64,000 bases of DNA from Cytobacillus sp. NJ13 (GTDB lineage: Bacteria > Bacillota > Bacilli > Bacillales > Cytobacillaceae), in contig JAUCFP010000006.1 of the NCBI GenBank assembly GCA_030348385.1, forward strand, positions 4,553,501 to 4,617,500, in the 5' to 3' direction. Position numbers and translations under genes: made by a program. Numbering within the stretch: position 1 is the first letter of the stretch; each line of letters starts with the position of its first letter. The notes under the pieces were generated by a model. The model saw only the letters and a program-made list of their open reading frames with translations, did no database searches and was not told the origin of the DNA. Below, piece after piece: positions 54,460-63,782 of this stretch.

Positions 54460-55029
54460 ATGAATGATCAATTGATTCTATTATTTGCCATGGCTGAGAC
54501 TGCTGGAATTCTTGCTCCCATTGTTTTTATCTTTTTTCATATCATCAGGCAGTTTCTATTCATACCGGTACCGCTTGTCTGCATAACTGGAGGAGTTCTG
54601 TTTGGAAGTTTTTTTGGTTCTGTTTTCTCCATTGCAGGACTGATGATCAGCAGCATTCTTTTTTATTTTTTGATCACAAAAATGCCGAGGACACATGAAA
54701 AGCTTTCATTACTAAAAAAGCGGTGGTTCGGGGAATATCGGAATTTAACTGTCGGCCAGGTTGCGGTATTAAGGCTTATCCCTTTTATTCATTATCATTT
54801 ATTGAACTTTTGTCTTATGGAGAGACATAAGGGTTTTGACCAATATTTGAAAAATTCATGGATCTCTAATTTGCCGCTGGCTGTTTTTTATACCGTTTTT
54901 GGTGAATTCATCAGCCGATTCACTCCTTCAATGATTATCCTGATTTTGCTTTCACTTTCTGTTTTAGTATTTGTGCTGAGGGAAAAGGTGACCGTTATCA
55001 AATGGAAGGAATTCTTTAAAGCAGCATAA
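54460..55029 (+). CDS. VTT-domain (DedA/TVP38-TMEM64-like) membrane protein
   Basis: The 189-residue polytopic protein has hydrophobic segments at about 5-30, 40-72, 100-115 (re-entrant-like), 135-155 and 157-172. The middle GGVLFGSFFGSVFSIAGLMISS and VLRLIPFIHYHLLNF blocks resemble the VTT/SNARE-associated fold, although the typical proline/arginine block is altered. Relatives act in lipid or undecaprenyl-phosphate translocation; that role here is inference. RBS GGGGAGAGG. It is convergent with ysdB. Confidence 0.72.
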   Translation: MNDQLILLFAMAETAGILAPIVFIFFHIIRQFLFIPVPLVCITGGVLFGSFFGSVFSIAGLMISSILFYFLITKMPRTHEKLSLLKKRWFGEYRNLTVGQVAVLRLIPFIHYHLLNFCLMERHKGFDQYLKNSWISNLPLAVFYTVFGEFISRFTPSMIILILLSLSVLVFVLREKVTVIKWKEFFKAA

Positions 55030-55062
55030 AAAAACGTTCGGGCCAGCCGAACGTTTTTTTAC
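55029..55062. terminator. Bidirectional terminator between the VTT gene and ysdB
   Basis: AAAAACGTTCGG and CCGAACGTTTTT pair around a GCCAG loop, with A- and T-runs on the two sides. Confidence 0.88.
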
Positions 55063-55472
55063 AGATGGTCTTTAATTTCCTCGCCTGGTGAAGCTGTTTT
55101 ATGCATAAATTCCTTCACTGGACTTTTCCAGTCAATTTTTGCAGTGGGATAGGCCTCGGTTATCTTTCTTTCTATAAAAAGAAAATCCTCCCTTACCATC
55201 CCTTTAAGGGCCGATGTATTGTGCGGCCAGATGAAAATGGAGACCACATCAAAAGCATTGGCCGTGGTTCCCAGATACTTTTCGCCCTCAAATAAAACCC
55301 CTTTATACGTAATCAGGAAGTTCTTCCTGACATTTTCCTGGTCATCCCAAAAATAATATCGTTTCTGTTCATGGGCAAGCTCGAGCTTTCTCTTAGAATT
55401 CAGCAGATATTTTACCGCAGTGTATATAAGAAAAAGAATCAGAGCAAACAATAGCATACGCAGGAGCCACAT
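55059..55472 (-). CDS. ysdB: SigW-type regulon protein YsdB
   Basis: The 137-residue protein has one N-terminal membrane helix (about 4-24) and a soluble domain with the conserved YYFWDDQENVRKNFLITYKGVLFEGEKYLG block and IDWKSPVKEF near the end. The B. subtilis homologue is a member of the SigW cell-envelope stress regulon. A matching SigW promoter is present here at 55507-55532. The molecular role is unknown. Confidence 0.9.
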   Translation of the reverse strand: MWLLRMLLFALILFLIYTAVKYLLNSKRKLELAHEQKRYYFWDDQENVRKNFLITYKGVLFEGEKYLGTTANAFDVVSIFIWPHNTSALKGMVREDFLFIERKITEAYPTAKIDWKSPVKEFMHKTASPGEEIKDHL

Positions 55473-55506
55473 AATAACCAGCCCTCCATTATTATTTTCC
55501 TTACTT

Positions 55507-55532
55507 TACGGATGAGATTAAAAAAAGTTTCA
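55507..55532 (-). promoter_or_regulatory. SigW (ECF sigma) promoter of ysdB
   Basis: On the minus strand, TGAAAC (55532-55527) and CGTA (55510-55507) are separated by exactly 16 bases, rich in Ts after the -35. This is the SigW consensus layout. It lies about 35 bases before the ysdB start. Confidence 0.85.
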
Positions 55533-55613
55533 ACTTTTTTGCGATTTGTTATAATTTTTTTGATAGGCAATGTTTTGAATGTTAATCATTTATTTCATAT
55601 AGGATGGTGGAAA

Positions 55614-56105
55614 ATGAATTATCAGCTATTATTTCAAATGCAAAAAGGGCTGGACAGCCATATAGAATCGAACCATGGTTTAGAGGAAGAAGATTTATTT
55701 GAACGTAAGGTGCTTGCGCTGCTGGTTGAATTGGGAGAGCTTGCAAATGAGACAAGATGCTTCAAGTTTTGGAGCCTTAAGCCATCTTCTCCTCAGGAAA
55801 CAGTATTGGAAGAGTTTGTAGACGGTATACATTTCATTTTATCACTTGGAATTGAATGCGGATTTGACGCCGAAAAGGAATATGCTGTTCCTTTGGAAAA
55901 GGCGAAGTCAGTGAATGGCCAGTTTTTGTCTGTCTATGAAGCTATCGGACAGTTTCGTACAAGCCGTTCCCTGCCGGATTATAAAGAGCTTATTGCTGCC
56001 TATTTACATCTAGGGGAAATGCTTGGCTTTAACTCTTCACATATAGAAAAAGCATATAATGATAAAAATGAAGTAAATTATAAAAGGCAGGCTGAAGGAT
56101 ACTAA
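55614..56105 (+). CDS. Dimeric dUTPase-like all-alpha NTP pyrophosphatase
   Basis: The 163-residue protein is all-helical, with the metal-binding ExxE pair (Glu39, Glu42 in VELGELANE) and an ExxD pair (Glu67, Asp70 in EEFVDGIHF), plus the CFKFWS substrate block. This is the dimeric dUTPase/MazG-type fold, which hydrolyses dUTP to dUMP and pyrophosphate and keeps uracil out of DNA. The ATG at 55614 with GGTGG upstream is preferred; 34 extra upstream codons are hydrophobic and not family-like. It is divergent from ysdB. Confidence 0.85.
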   Translation: MNYQLLFQMQKGLDSHIESNHGLEEEDLFERKVLALLVELGELANETRCFKFWSLKPSSPQETVLEEFVDGIHFILSLGIECGFDAEKEYAVPLEKAKSVNGQFLSVYEAIGQFRTSRSLPDYKELIAAYLHLGEMLGFNSSHIEKAYNDKNEVNYKRQAEGY

Positions 56106-56213
56106 TCCTGTAGGTCCGCCTGCAGCCGGAGTAAATATCCGTCTGATAATTCTTTATATTAAATCGCAGGTTCTGTATAATAGGTTTGAATAAATATTAA
56201 GGGAGTCGAAATG

Positions 56214-57299
56214 ATGGCTAAATTAGATGAAACGTTAACCATGCTTAAAGACTTAACGGATGCGAAAGGAATTCCGGGAAATGAGCGCGAACCGCGCGAG
56301 GTTATGAAAAAATACATAACAGCATATGCTGATGAAGTGACAACAGATGGACTGGGAAGCCTGATTGCTAAAAAAAACGGCAAAGAAGGCGGTCCTAAGA
56401 TCATGGTAGCTGGCCACTTGGATGAAGTTGGATTTATGGTAACAAACATTGATGATAAAGGTTTCATCCGCTTCCAGACAGTTGGGGGCTGGTGGTCACA
56501 GGTTATGCTTGCACAGCGGGTGACGATTGTAACGTCCAAGGGAGATGTCACCGGGGTAATTGGTTCAAAGCCTCCGCATATCTTGTCCCCTGAAGCGCGC
56601 AAAAAGCCTGTTGAAATTAAAGATATGTTCATTGATATTGGTGCTTCAAGCCGTGAAGAAGCGAAAGAGTGGGGAGTAAAACCTGGTGACATGGTGGTTC
56701 CTTATTTTGAGTTTACGGTTATGAATAATGAAAAGATGCTTTTGGCAAAGGCTTGGGATAACCGTATTGGCTGCGCTATTGCCATTGATGTGCTTAAGCA
56801 ATTGAAAGATGCTGATCTTCCAAATGAAGTGTATGGTGTAGGAACGGTACAGGAAGAGGTTGGACTTCGCGGAGCCCGCACTTCTGCGCAAAAAATCGAG
56901 CCGGATATCGCATTTGGTGTAGATGTGGGAATCGCAGGGGACACACCAGGGATTTCTGAAAAAGAAGCCATGAGCAAAATGGGCAAAGGTCCGCAAATCA
57001 TCCTTTATGATGCATCAATGGTCTCGCATAAAGGCCTTCGTGATCTAGTAACAGACACTGCGGATGAACTGAATATCCCTTATCAGTTTGATGCTATCGC
57101 TGGCGGCGGAACAGATTCAGGAGCCATTCATGTTACTCATAATGGAGTTCCATCACTTTCCATCACCATCGCAACACGCTATATCCATTCTCATGCAGCA
57201 ATGCTTCACCGCGATGACTATGAAAATGCCGTTAAGCTTATTGCTGAAGTGATTAAAAAGCTTGACCGGGAAACTGTTGATAAAATTACTTTTGAATAA
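56214..57299 (+). CDS. ysdC: M42 family aminopeptidase YsdC
   Basis: The 361-residue cobalt/zinc peptidase of the glutamyl-aminopeptidase/TET type has metal-binding and catalytic blocks [27 protein letters not shown] and GVDVGIAGD, and [12 protein letters not shown] near the end. Two adjacent ATGs exist (56211, 56214); the second has better RBS spacing and gives the MAKLDETL family start. It is a cytoplasmic peptidase, probably finishing peptide breakdown. A terminator follows. Confidence 0.93.
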   Translation: MAKLDETLTMLKDLTDAKGIPGNEREPREVMKKYITAYADEVTTDGLGSLIAKKNGKEGGPKIMVAGHLDEVGFMVTNIDDKGFIRFQTVGGWWSQVMLAQRVTIVTSKGDVTGVIGSKPPHILSPEARKKPVEIKDMFIDIGASSREEAKEWGVKPGDMVVPYFEFTVMNNEKMLLAKAWDNRIGCAIAIDVLKQLKDADLPNEVYGVGTVQEEVGLRGARTSAQKIEPDIAFGVDVGIAGDTPGISEKEAMSKMGKGPQIILYDASMVSHKGLRDLVTDTADELNIPYQFDAIAGGGTDSGAIHVTHNGVPSLSITIATRYIHSHAAMLHRDDYENAVKLIAEVIKKLDRETVDKITFE

Positions 57300-57301
57300 T
57301 A

Positions 57302-57332
57302 GAAAAACTCCGGGGCTACCGGAGTTTTTTCT
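57302..57332. terminator. Terminator between ysdC and sspI
   Basis: AAAACTCCGG and CCGGAGTTTT pair around a GGCTA loop and are followed by Ts. It can serve both convergent genes. Confidence 0.88.
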
Positions 57333-57335
57333 GCT

Positions 57336-57542
57336 TTATCTAAGGCCGCTCTCCAATGTTTGAAGCATTTCCAGCTTTTCTTCTTCTGAAGAGTTTTTCC
57401 AAATTACTTCAAACAAAACACCTAATCCAGGCAGCATTTTTTCTTCCCCATTTTGAATGGCATCTACGATCGTATCTTTAAGTTCGTCTTGAGAGTTGCC
57501 TGAAACATTGTGTAAAATGGCATTGCGCAGGTTTAAATTCAC
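57336..57542 (-). CDS. sspI: Small acid-soluble spore protein SspI
   Basis: The 68-residue protein of the SspI family has the [19 protein letters not shown] core that marks it. In B. subtilis it is made in the forespore under SigG and is a minor spore protein. ATG has GGAAGGAG upstream on the minus strand. This gene is good evidence that the host forms endospores. Confidence 0.95.
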   Translation of the reverse strand: MNLNLRNAILHNVSGNSQDELKDTIVDAIQNGEEKMLPGLGVLFEVIWKNSSEEEKLEMLQTLESGLR

Positions 57543-57682
57543 CTTGATGCACTCCTTCCAGATTTAATTCGTTATTATCTTCTCTAATTTCGCTTTTATT
57601 ATGTATTTCAAATAGGCTATAATGAAAAAACTGTATAAGAAATTCCGGTTGTGCGGGGTTTTCTATAAAAGGAGAGACCGTA

Positions 57683-58432
57683 TTGAAGCATATACAATCT
57701 GCAAAAAATCCAAAAATTAAAGAATGGAAAAAACTTTTGACCAAAAAAGAGCGCGACAAAACAGAAACCTTTTTGGTTGAAGGCTTTCATTTAGTGGAAG
57801 AAGCACTCAAAGCCAATCAAATAGCTGAAATTATCATTAGTGAAAATAAAAACATGCCTCCTGGATGGGATTATGGCGACATCCCTTTAACAATGGTTAC
57901 AGATGAAATCATCGGGCAGCTGGCGGATACGGAAACGCCGCAGGGAATCTTTGCTGTCTGCAGTCAGGAACCCTCCACTGAGGAAGTAAAAGGAAAACGG
58001 TTTTTATTAATAGATGCCGTCCAGGATCCCGGAAATCTGGGTACGATGATAAGGACGGCTGATGCTGCTGGTATTGATGCCGTTATTGTGGGTGAAGGCA
58101 GCGTTGACGCATATAACCCAAAGGTGCTTCGCTCTGCACAGGGCAGTCACTTCCATTTGCCGGTTTTAAGAGGGAAGTTGTCTGACTGGATCGGCAGACT
58201 GACAGAAAGGAAAGTCCCTGTCTATGGAACCGCTTTGGAAAATGCCCAGGAATACACGAAGTATGAGTCCTCTGATTCCTTCGCACTGCTCGTTGGAAAT
58301 GAAGGAAATGGTGTTAATAAAGAGCTCCTGGCTAATACAGAAGCAAACCTTTATATACCGATATTCGGGAAAAGCGAATCACTTAATGTGGCGGTGGCTG
58401 CCGGAATTCTGCTTTATCACTTAAGAAAATAG
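57683..58432 (+). CDS. ysgA: TrmH/SpoU family RNA 2'-O-methyltransferase (YsgA-like)
   Basis: The 249-residue enzyme has an N-terminal L30e-like substrate-binding domain (about 1-95, starting KHIQSAKNPKIKEWKKL) and a SPOUT knot domain with motif 1 LGTMIRTADAAG, motif 2 LLVGNEGNGV and motif 3 SLNVAVAAGI. It methylates a ribose in rRNA or tRNA; the exact site is unknown. A TTG start follows AAAGGAG. It is upstream of the pheS T-box, as in B. subtilis. Confidence 0.9.
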   Translation: MKHIQSAKNPKIKEWKKLLTKKERDKTETFLVEGFHLVEEALKANQIAEIIISENKNMPPGWDYGDIPLTMVTDEIIGQLADTETPQGIFAVCSQEPSTEEVKGKRFLLIDAVQDPGNLGTMIRTADAAGIDAVIVGEGSVDAYNPKVLRSAQGSHFHLPVLRGKLSDWIGRLTERKVPVYGTALENAQEYTKYESSDSFALLVGNEGNGVNKELLANTEANLYIPIFGKSESLNVAVAAGILLYHLRK

Positions 58433-58461
58433 AAAATGGGCGGCAATTTTTTGAAAACCGT

Positions 58462-58490
58462 TTGAAACAGCCTCAAGAATGTAATATAAT
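58462..58490 (+). promoter_or_regulatory. Predicted promoter of pheST
   Basis: TTGAAA (58462-58467) and TATAAT (58485-58490) are 17 bp apart. The expected start is near 58497. Confidence 0.75.
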
Positions 58491-58514
58491 TAACAGCAAA
58501 ATTATAATAACAAA

Positions 58515-58830
58515 ACGATGACGGAGACCAGTACCTTGCAGTCAGCCTTTTCAGGGAGAAAATGCCTAAGACTGAAAGCATTTTTACAGGAAATGCAAGG
58601 GAACATTCACCTCCTGAGTTGGCATCGGGACCATTGAAAAGTATTGTTGGCGCTCTGCTGAGTTGTCCAGCTGAAGCGGCTGAACGAGCTTCTTCCGCTT
58701 TTCCGTGTAAAGATGTACCGGCATAAGCCGTTATCCCAATGAAGTGAACACGTGCATGAAGTACATATATGTGTTAAAAAGGGTGGTACCGCGAAACCTC
58801 GTCCCTTTATGGGGAAAGAGGTTTTTTATT
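58515..58830 (+). promoter_or_regulatory. T-box leader of pheST
   Basis: The T-box sequence AGGGTGGTACCGCG is at 58780-58793, followed by an AACCTC/GAGGTT terminator hairpin with inner CCC/GGG and a T-run (58795-58827). A TTC at 58606-58608 is a plausible phenylalanine specifier in stem I. Stems II-III contain an AGCGG/CCGCT arm near 58675-58700. Confidence 0.93.
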
Positions 58831-58873
58831 TTGGCCAAAAAAGTAAAAAATTAATTTCAAGGAGGATTTTTAG

Positions 58874-59911
58874 ATGCAAGAGCGTTTAAAGGAACTGCAA
58901 ACTGAAGCGTTGGAAAAAATCAGCACTGCTGCTGATTTAAAAGAATTAAATGACATCCGTGTATCTTACCTGGGCAAAAAGGGCCCAATAACAGAAGTTC
59001 TTAAAGGAATGGGGAAACTGTCTGCGGAAGAGCGCCCTAAAATGGGAGCACTGGCTAATGAAGTGAGAGACAGTATTGCTGCGGGAATTGAAGAAAAGCA
59101 GAAGCATCTTGAGGAAGCGGCAGTACTGGAAAAGCTGTCTGCTGAAAAGATAGATGTTACTCTTCCTGGACGTCCTGTCAAATCAGGAAACCATCATCCG
59201 CTGACACGCATTATCGAAGAAATTGAAGATTTGTTCATTGGAATGGGCTATACAGTGGCTGAGGGTCCTGAAGTTGAAAAGGACTACTATAATTTTGAAG
59301 CCTTGAATCTTCCTAAAGGCCACCCTGCCCGCGATATGCAGGATTCCTTCTATATTACAGAAGAGATACTTCTGCGCACCCATACTTCACCGGTACAGGC
59401 TAGAACAATGGAGAAGCATGAAGGCAAAGGGCCGGTTAAAATCATCTGTCCAGGTAAAGTGTATCGCCGTGATAATGATGACGCAACACACTCTCACCAG
59501 TTCATGCAAATAGAAGGACTTGTTATAGATGAAAACATCCGAATGACCGATTTGAAAGGAACATTGGAAGTGTTTGCGAAGAAAATGTTCGGAGAAGACA
59601 GGGAAATCCGTCTTCGCCCAAGTTTCTTCCCTTTTACAGAGCCATCTGTTGAAATGGATATTTCCTGTAAAATCTGCGGCGGAAAAGGCTGCAGCGTATG
59701 TAAAGGCACTGGCTGGATTGAAATTCTTGGCGCCGGAATGGTTCATCCTAATGTTCTCGAGATGGCTGGCTTCGACTCTAAGAAATACACAGGCTTTGCA
59801 TTCGGAATGGGACCTGAGCGAATTGCCATGCTGAAATATGGTGTGGATGATATTCGCCACTTCTATACAAATGATGTTCGTTTCTTGAAGCAATTTTCAA
59901 TTCATGAGTAA
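58874..59911 (+). CDS. pheS: Phenylalanyl-tRNA synthetase alpha subunit
   Basis: The 345-residue catalytic subunit of the alpha2-beta2 enzyme has an N-terminal coiled coil (about 1-85) for tRNA binding, then the class II core with motif 2 ([21 protein letters not shown]) and motif 3 ([11 protein letters not shown]). [29 protein letters not shown] block lies between them. ATG follows AAGGAGG. It is followed by pheT after 42 bases. Confidence 0.98.
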   Translation: MQERLKELQTEALEKISTAADLKELNDIRVSYLGKKGPITEVLKGMGKLSAEERPKMGALANEVRDSIAAGIEEKQKHLEEAAVLEKLSAEKIDVTLPGRPVKSGNHHPLTRIIEEIEDLFIGMGYTVAEGPEVEKDYYNFEALNLPKGHPARDMQDSFYITEEILLRTHTSPVQARTMEKHEGKGPVKIICPGKVYRRDNDDATHSHQFMQIEGLVIDENIRMTDLKGTLEVFAKKMFGEDREIRLRPSFFPFTEPSVEMDISCKICGGKGCSVCKGTGWIEILGAGMVHPNVLEMAGFDSKKYTGFAFGMGPERIAMLKYGVDDIRHFYTNDVRFLKQFSIHE

Positions 59912-59953
59912 TTAGAAAATCCGGAGCTGGACAATAAAAGAGGAGGATCATAA

Positions 59954-62368
59954 ATGTTCGTTTCATATAAATGGCTGCAGGAATATGTTGATTTATCAGG
60001 CGTTACACCTGCAGAGCTTGCAGAAAAGATTACAAAAAGCGGTATTGAAGTTGAAGGCGTAGAGGTTTTGAATGAAGGCATCAAAGGTGTTGTTGTAGGG
60101 CATGTCCTTGAAAGAGAACAGCACCCAAATGCTGATAAACTGAATAAATGCTTAGTTGATACAGGAGCTGGTGAGCCTGTACAAATCATATGTGGTGCCC
60201 CAAATGTGGATAAGGGACAGAAAGTGGCCGTGGCTACAGTTGGAGCTGTGCTTCCAGGCAATTTCAAAATTAAGCGCGCGAAGCTCCGAGGCGAAGAATC
60301 AAATGGAATGATCTGTTCGCTTCAAGAGCTGGGCATTGAAAGCAAGCTGATTGCAAAGGAATACTCTGAAGGCATTTATGTTTTCCCTAATGATACAGAA
60401 GTTGGCCAGGATGCTCTTGAGCAGCTAAATCGTGACGACCAGATTCTTGAGCTTGGGTTGACTCCGAACCGTTCTGACTGCTTAAGCATGCTGGGTGTTG
60501 CCTATGAAGTAGCAGCTATTTTAGGAAGAGAAGTAAAGCTTCCTGAGCCGCATGCTGAGACTTCTTCTGAAAAGGCGTCTGATTACATTGAAATTCAGGT
60601 GGAAGCAAAAGAAGATAATCCTCTTTACGTTGCGAAGGTTGTAAAAAATGTAAAAATAGGTCCATCTCCTGTATGGATGCAGGCTCGGTTAATGGCGGCG
60701 GGCATTCGTCCTCACAATAACGTGGTGGACATCACAAACTACATTCTGCTTGAATACGGCCAGCCTCTTCATGCTTTTGATTATGACCGGCTGGGATCAA
60801 AGCAAATCCTTGTCCGTAAAGCAGGCGATGGCGAAATGATTGTCACTCTAGATGATGCCAAGCGTGAGTTAACCTCAGATCACCTTTTAATAACAAATGG
60901 TACAGAACCAATTGCACTTGCCGGCGTCATGGGCGGGGCAAATTCTGAAGTGCAGTCTGACACTAAAAATGTACTTATTGAGTCAGCTTATTTTAAAGGG
61001 GCAACGGTTAGAAAAGCTTCAAAAGAACATGGCTTAAGAAGCGAAGCAAGTGCCCGCTTTGAAAAAGGTGTGGATCCAAACAGAGTTAGAGCTGCTGCAG
61101 AAAGAGCTGTTCAATTGCTCGCACAATATGCGGGTGGAGAAGTGCTTGAAGGTTCTGTGGAAGCAGATGCACTGCAGGTGGAACCTGCCGTGGTGTCTGT
61201 AACGCTTGAAAAAATCAATCGTGTACTTGGCACGGAATTATCCATGAATGAAGTAGAGGATATTTTTGCCCGTCTTCAATTTGAAACAAAAACTGATAAC
61301 GATACTATTACGGTTACAGTTCCAACACGCAGAGGCGACATTACGATTGAAGAAGACCTTATTGAAGAAGTTGGCCGTTTATTTGGCTACGATAATCTGG
61401 CATCGACTTTGCCGGTTGGATCGTCTACACCAGGGCATCTTACTGAATACCAGAACAAACGCAGATTGGTCCGCCGTTACCTTGAAGGTGCAGGACTTTT
61501 CCAGGCAGTGACTTATTCATTAACAAATGAAGCAAAAGCGACTCAATATGCACTGGAAGAGCGCAAACCTGTGCAGCTGGCAATGCCTATGAGTGAAGAT
61601 CGCAGCCTGCTCCGATTAAGTATTGTTCCGCAGCTTTTAGAAGTATTAAAATATAACTCTGCACGCCAGAACGACAGCCTGGCTGTTTATGAAACAGGAG
61701 CGGTGTTCCTCTCCAATGGAGAAGAGGATCTGCCTGAAGAGCGTGAGCATCTTGCTGGAGCGGTTACTGGCTTATGGCACAGCCACCCATGGCAGGGAGA
61801 AAAGAAGCCGGTTGATTTCTACGCTGTAAAAGGAATTCTTGAGGGATTATTTGATAAGCTCGGACTATCTGATAAGGCTGAATTCCGTCAGGCACAAAAG
61901 GACGGGATGCACCCTGGAAGAACAGCAGAAGTATTGCTTTCCGGGGAATCAGTGGGATTTGTCGGCCAAATCCATCCTACTGTGGAAAAAGAGCTTGATT
62001 TGAAAGAAACATATGCGTTTGAGCTTTCCTTAAAAGCGATCCTGGAAGAAGAAGTTTCACCTTTGCAGTACGAAGCTATCCCGCGTTTCCCTTCAATCAC
62101 AAGGGATATTGCCCTTGTAGCAGATAAGGGAACAGCCGCGGGCGAGCTTGAAAAAATCATTAAAGAAGCCGGCGGCAAGCTATTAAAAGACGTTCATGTT
62201 TTTGACCTGTACGAAGGCGAACGGATGGAGCCGGGTAAAAAATCAATTGCTTTCTCCCTTAAGTACTTCGACCCTGAACGTACACTAACGGATGAAGATG
62301 TGACAAAAACACATGACAAAGTATTGGATGCTGTGAAGGAAAGAGCCGGAGCAGTATTGAGAGGATAA
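59954..62368 (+). CDS. pheT: Phenylalanyl-tRNA synthetase beta subunit
   Basis: The 804-residue subunit has an N-terminal EMAP/Arc1p-like tRNA-binding domain (about 40-150), B5 domains (about 405-480), the B3/4 editing domain (about 210-385), a catalytic-like core and a C-terminal anticodon-binding ferredoxin fold (about 710-804). It hydrolyses mis-charged Tyr-tRNA-Phe. It is in an operon with pheS. A terminator lies 3 bases past the stop. Confidence 0.98.
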   Translation: MFVSYKWLQEYVDLSGVTPAELAEKITKSGIEVEGVEVLNEGIKGVVVGHVLEREQHPNADKLNKCLVDTGAGEPVQIICGAPNVDKGQKVAVATVGAVLPGNFKIKRAKLRGEESNGMICSLQELGIESKLIAKEYSEGIYVFPNDTEVGQDALEQLNRDDQILELGLTPNRSDCLSMLGVAYEVAAILGREVKLPEPHAETSSEKASDYIEIQVEAKEDNPLYVAKVVKNVKIGPSPVWMQARLMAAGIRPHNNVVDITNYILLEYGQPLHAFDYDRLGSKQILVRKAGDGEMIVTLDDAKRELTSDHLLITNGTEPIALAGVMGGANSEVQSDTKNVLIESAYFKGATVRKASKEHGLRSEASARFEKGVDPNRVRAAAERAVQLLAQYAGGEVLEGSVEADALQVEPAVVSVTLEKINRVLGTELSMNEVEDIFARLQFETKTDNDTITVTVPTRRGDITIEEDLIEEVGRLFGYDNLASTLPVGSSTPGHLTEYQNKRRLVRRYLEGAGLFQAVTYSLTNEAKATQYALEERKPVQLAMPMSEDRSLLRLSIVPQLLEVLKYNSARQNDSLAVYETGAVFLSNGEEDLPEEREHLAGAVTGLWHSHPWQGEKKPVDFYAVKGILEGLFDKLGLSDKAEFRQAQKDGMHPGRTAEVLLSGESVGFVGQIHPTVEKELDLKETYAFELSLKAILEEEVSPLQYEAIPRFPSITRDIALVADKGTAAGELEKIIKEAGGKLLKDVHVFDLYEGERMEPGKKSIAFSLKYFDPERTLTDEDVTKTHDKVLDAVKERAGAVLRG

Positions 62369-62370
62369 AA

Positions 62371-62402
62371 TGAAAAGGCAGCCCGAGGGCTGCCTTTTCG
62401 TT
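62371..62402 (+). terminator. Terminator of pheST
   Basis: AAAAGGCAGCCC and GGGCTGCCTTTT form a 12-bp stem with a GA loop, followed by CGTTTT. Confidence 0.85.
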
Positions 62403-62419
62403 TTGACAGAAACAAGTTC

Positions 62420-62524
62420 GGCCGGTAAAAGTCTAAGTTTGGCCGGTATTTCCCTTGTTTTGGCCGGTAAATATAAAAAATTGGCCGGTAAATGACCGTT
62501 TTCGGCCGGTAAAAATAAAAATAC
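62420..62524. repeat. Five 21-bp direct repeats with GGCCGGTA core
   Basis: GGCCGGTA starts at 62420, 62441, 62462, 62483 and 62504, exactly 21 bp apart each time; the 13 bases between cores vary and are mostly A/T. On the minus strand the array reads as heptapeptides of the form YRPxxxx without a stop. It lies between the convergent pheT and rnhC, past both of their terminators. The function is unknown. Confidence 0.85.
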
Positions 62525-62549
62525 CAGCTATTTTTTGCTTTAGCTGGTG

Positions 62550-62579
62550 CAAAAAAGCCAATCTGGTCAAGATTGGTTG
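62550..62579 (-). terminator. Terminator of rnhC
   Basis: On the minus strand CCAATCT and AGATTGG pair and are followed by CTTTTTTG. A second hairpin, ACCAGCT/AGCTGGT (62523-62548), lies just beyond. Confidence 0.8.
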
Positions 62580-62585
62580 CATTCA

Positions 62586-63524
62586 TTACTCGTATTTCCG
62601 GCTATAAAGCTTTAAGGCTTTATCCGTATTGGCAAAGTGGAGCTTCACAAAAGCTGGCAGCGCTTCTCTGCCTTTTTCTCTGATCAGCCGGGCTGCTGCT
62701 TCATCAACCTTCGGACCGGCGCCTTTAGTGAGCCGAAAACCGGCCTTTGTGCTAAGATTTTCAAAGTGGCGCACAAACGCATAGCGGGCCAGGATTGATG
62801 CTGCCGCAACTGCGAGGTGGATTCCTTCCGCTTTTGTACTGAAAAAAACCCTTTCCCTCTGAATGGTCTTCTGGTTTTTCAAGTAGTTGAAGTAAACCTC
62901 TTCCTTTGCAAACTGGTCGATCAAAATGGCTTCAGGCTTTTCAGGTGCAATTTTCCCTAAAACATGCCCGATTGCCTGATTGTGCAGTAATGCTTTGATT
63001 TTCCCCTGTGACATCCCTGTTTGCTGAAGCTTATTGTATTTTTCATTATGCAGGGTTAACAGGCTGTGGGGAACAATATCTTTTATCTGTTTTGCGATTT
63101 CAATGATTTTTTCATCTCCCAGATTTTTGGAGTCCTTAACTCCAAGCTCCTTCAGTAAAGGGATTTGATCTTTTTTTACGTAAGCTGCAACAACCGTGAT
63201 GGGGCCAAAATAATCACCGGTACCCACTTCGTCTGATCCTATGACAGAAAGGGAACTGATATTTTCCGGCAATTTGGCAGCGGCAGGGCTGGTTTTTTTG
63301 CTTGGCTGTGCACTGCGGGCGATATCTCCCCATTTTTTAGCTTCTATTTCACATCCGCTTCCCTGAAAGAGGACTTTGCCTGATTTATAGGCAGTGATCG
63401 AACATCCAGGCACTTTTGCAGCAAATACGCTTCCAGGAGGCTGCTTATCATTTAGGCTGCCTGAATAATAGGCCTTCATTTCTGATAATTCATTGGGTTT
63501 TTTTAAAAGTACTACTTGGCTCAT
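62586..63524 (-). CDS. rnhC: Ribonuclease HIII
   Basis: The 312-residue enzyme cleaves the RNA strand of RNA-DNA hybrids; RNase HIII is the Mg-dependent Bacillus form. It has an N-terminal TBP-like substrate-binding domain (about 1-85) and a catalytic core with IGSDEVGTGDYFGPI (the Asp-Glu metal ligands) and AILIDQF. The start at 63524 (MSQVVLL) has AGGAGA six bases upstream; a start five codons earlier lies over the RBS. It is divergent from zapA. Confidence 0.95.
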   Translation of the reverse strand: MSQVVLLKKPNELSEMKAYYSGSLNDKQPPGSVFAAKVPGCSITAYKSGKVLFQGSGCEIEAKKWGDIARSAQPSKKTSPAAAKLPENISSLSVIGSDEVGTGDYFGPITVVAAYVKKDQIPLLKELGVKDSKNLGDEKIIEIAKQIKDIVPHSLLTLHNEKYNKLQQTGMSQGKIKALLHNQAIGHVLGKIAPEKPEAILIDQFAKEEVYFNYLKNQKTIQRERVFFSTKAEGIHLAVAAASILARYAFVRHFENLSTKAGFRLTKGAGPKVDEAAARLIREKGREALPAFVKLHFANTDKALKLYSRKYE

Positions 63525-63615
63525 ATTAATTCTCCTCATCTTTGTTAACTGATTGAATCTTCTTCCTCTTTTGGAAGTATTACAAAGATTCCGCTTAATT
63601 TTGAACTTGGATAAC

Positions 63616-63687
63616 TGTCTAGCGCAAGCAGCCTACCCCCTCGAGGTCACAGCTTGTGGGGGGGGCAAGGCGCTTCCGCTTTTCTTA
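63616..63687 (+). repeat. Family-1 palindromic repeat, short copy
   Basis: Left end TGTCTAGCGCAAGCAG, then CCCCCTCGAGG and a G-run, right end GGCGCTTCCGCTTTTCTT. It lies between rnhC and zapA and is close in sequence to the copy at 27609. Confidence 0.82.
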
Positions 63688-63782
63688 AGAACTGAGCTCT
63701 TTTAACATGCTTTGACTTCCCACCAATATACGTTCATGTTATGATATTGATTAGGATTCTTTAAAGAAGGAGGGCATGGACG

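Noticed and set aside
58670..58712. Family-1 repeat inserted in the pheS T-box
   Set aside because: The TTCCGCTTTTCC end looks similar, but the AGCGG/CCGCT arm is better explained as a normal T-box stem.
62420..62524. Possible CRISPR array
   Set aside because: The cores are only 8 bp and the variable parts 13 bp, far too short for repeats and spacers, and no cas genes are near.
63776..63782. ATG at 63776 as the zapA start
   Set aside because: It is in a different frame and leads to a non-ZapA sequence; the TTG at 63783 fits the family and RBS spacing.
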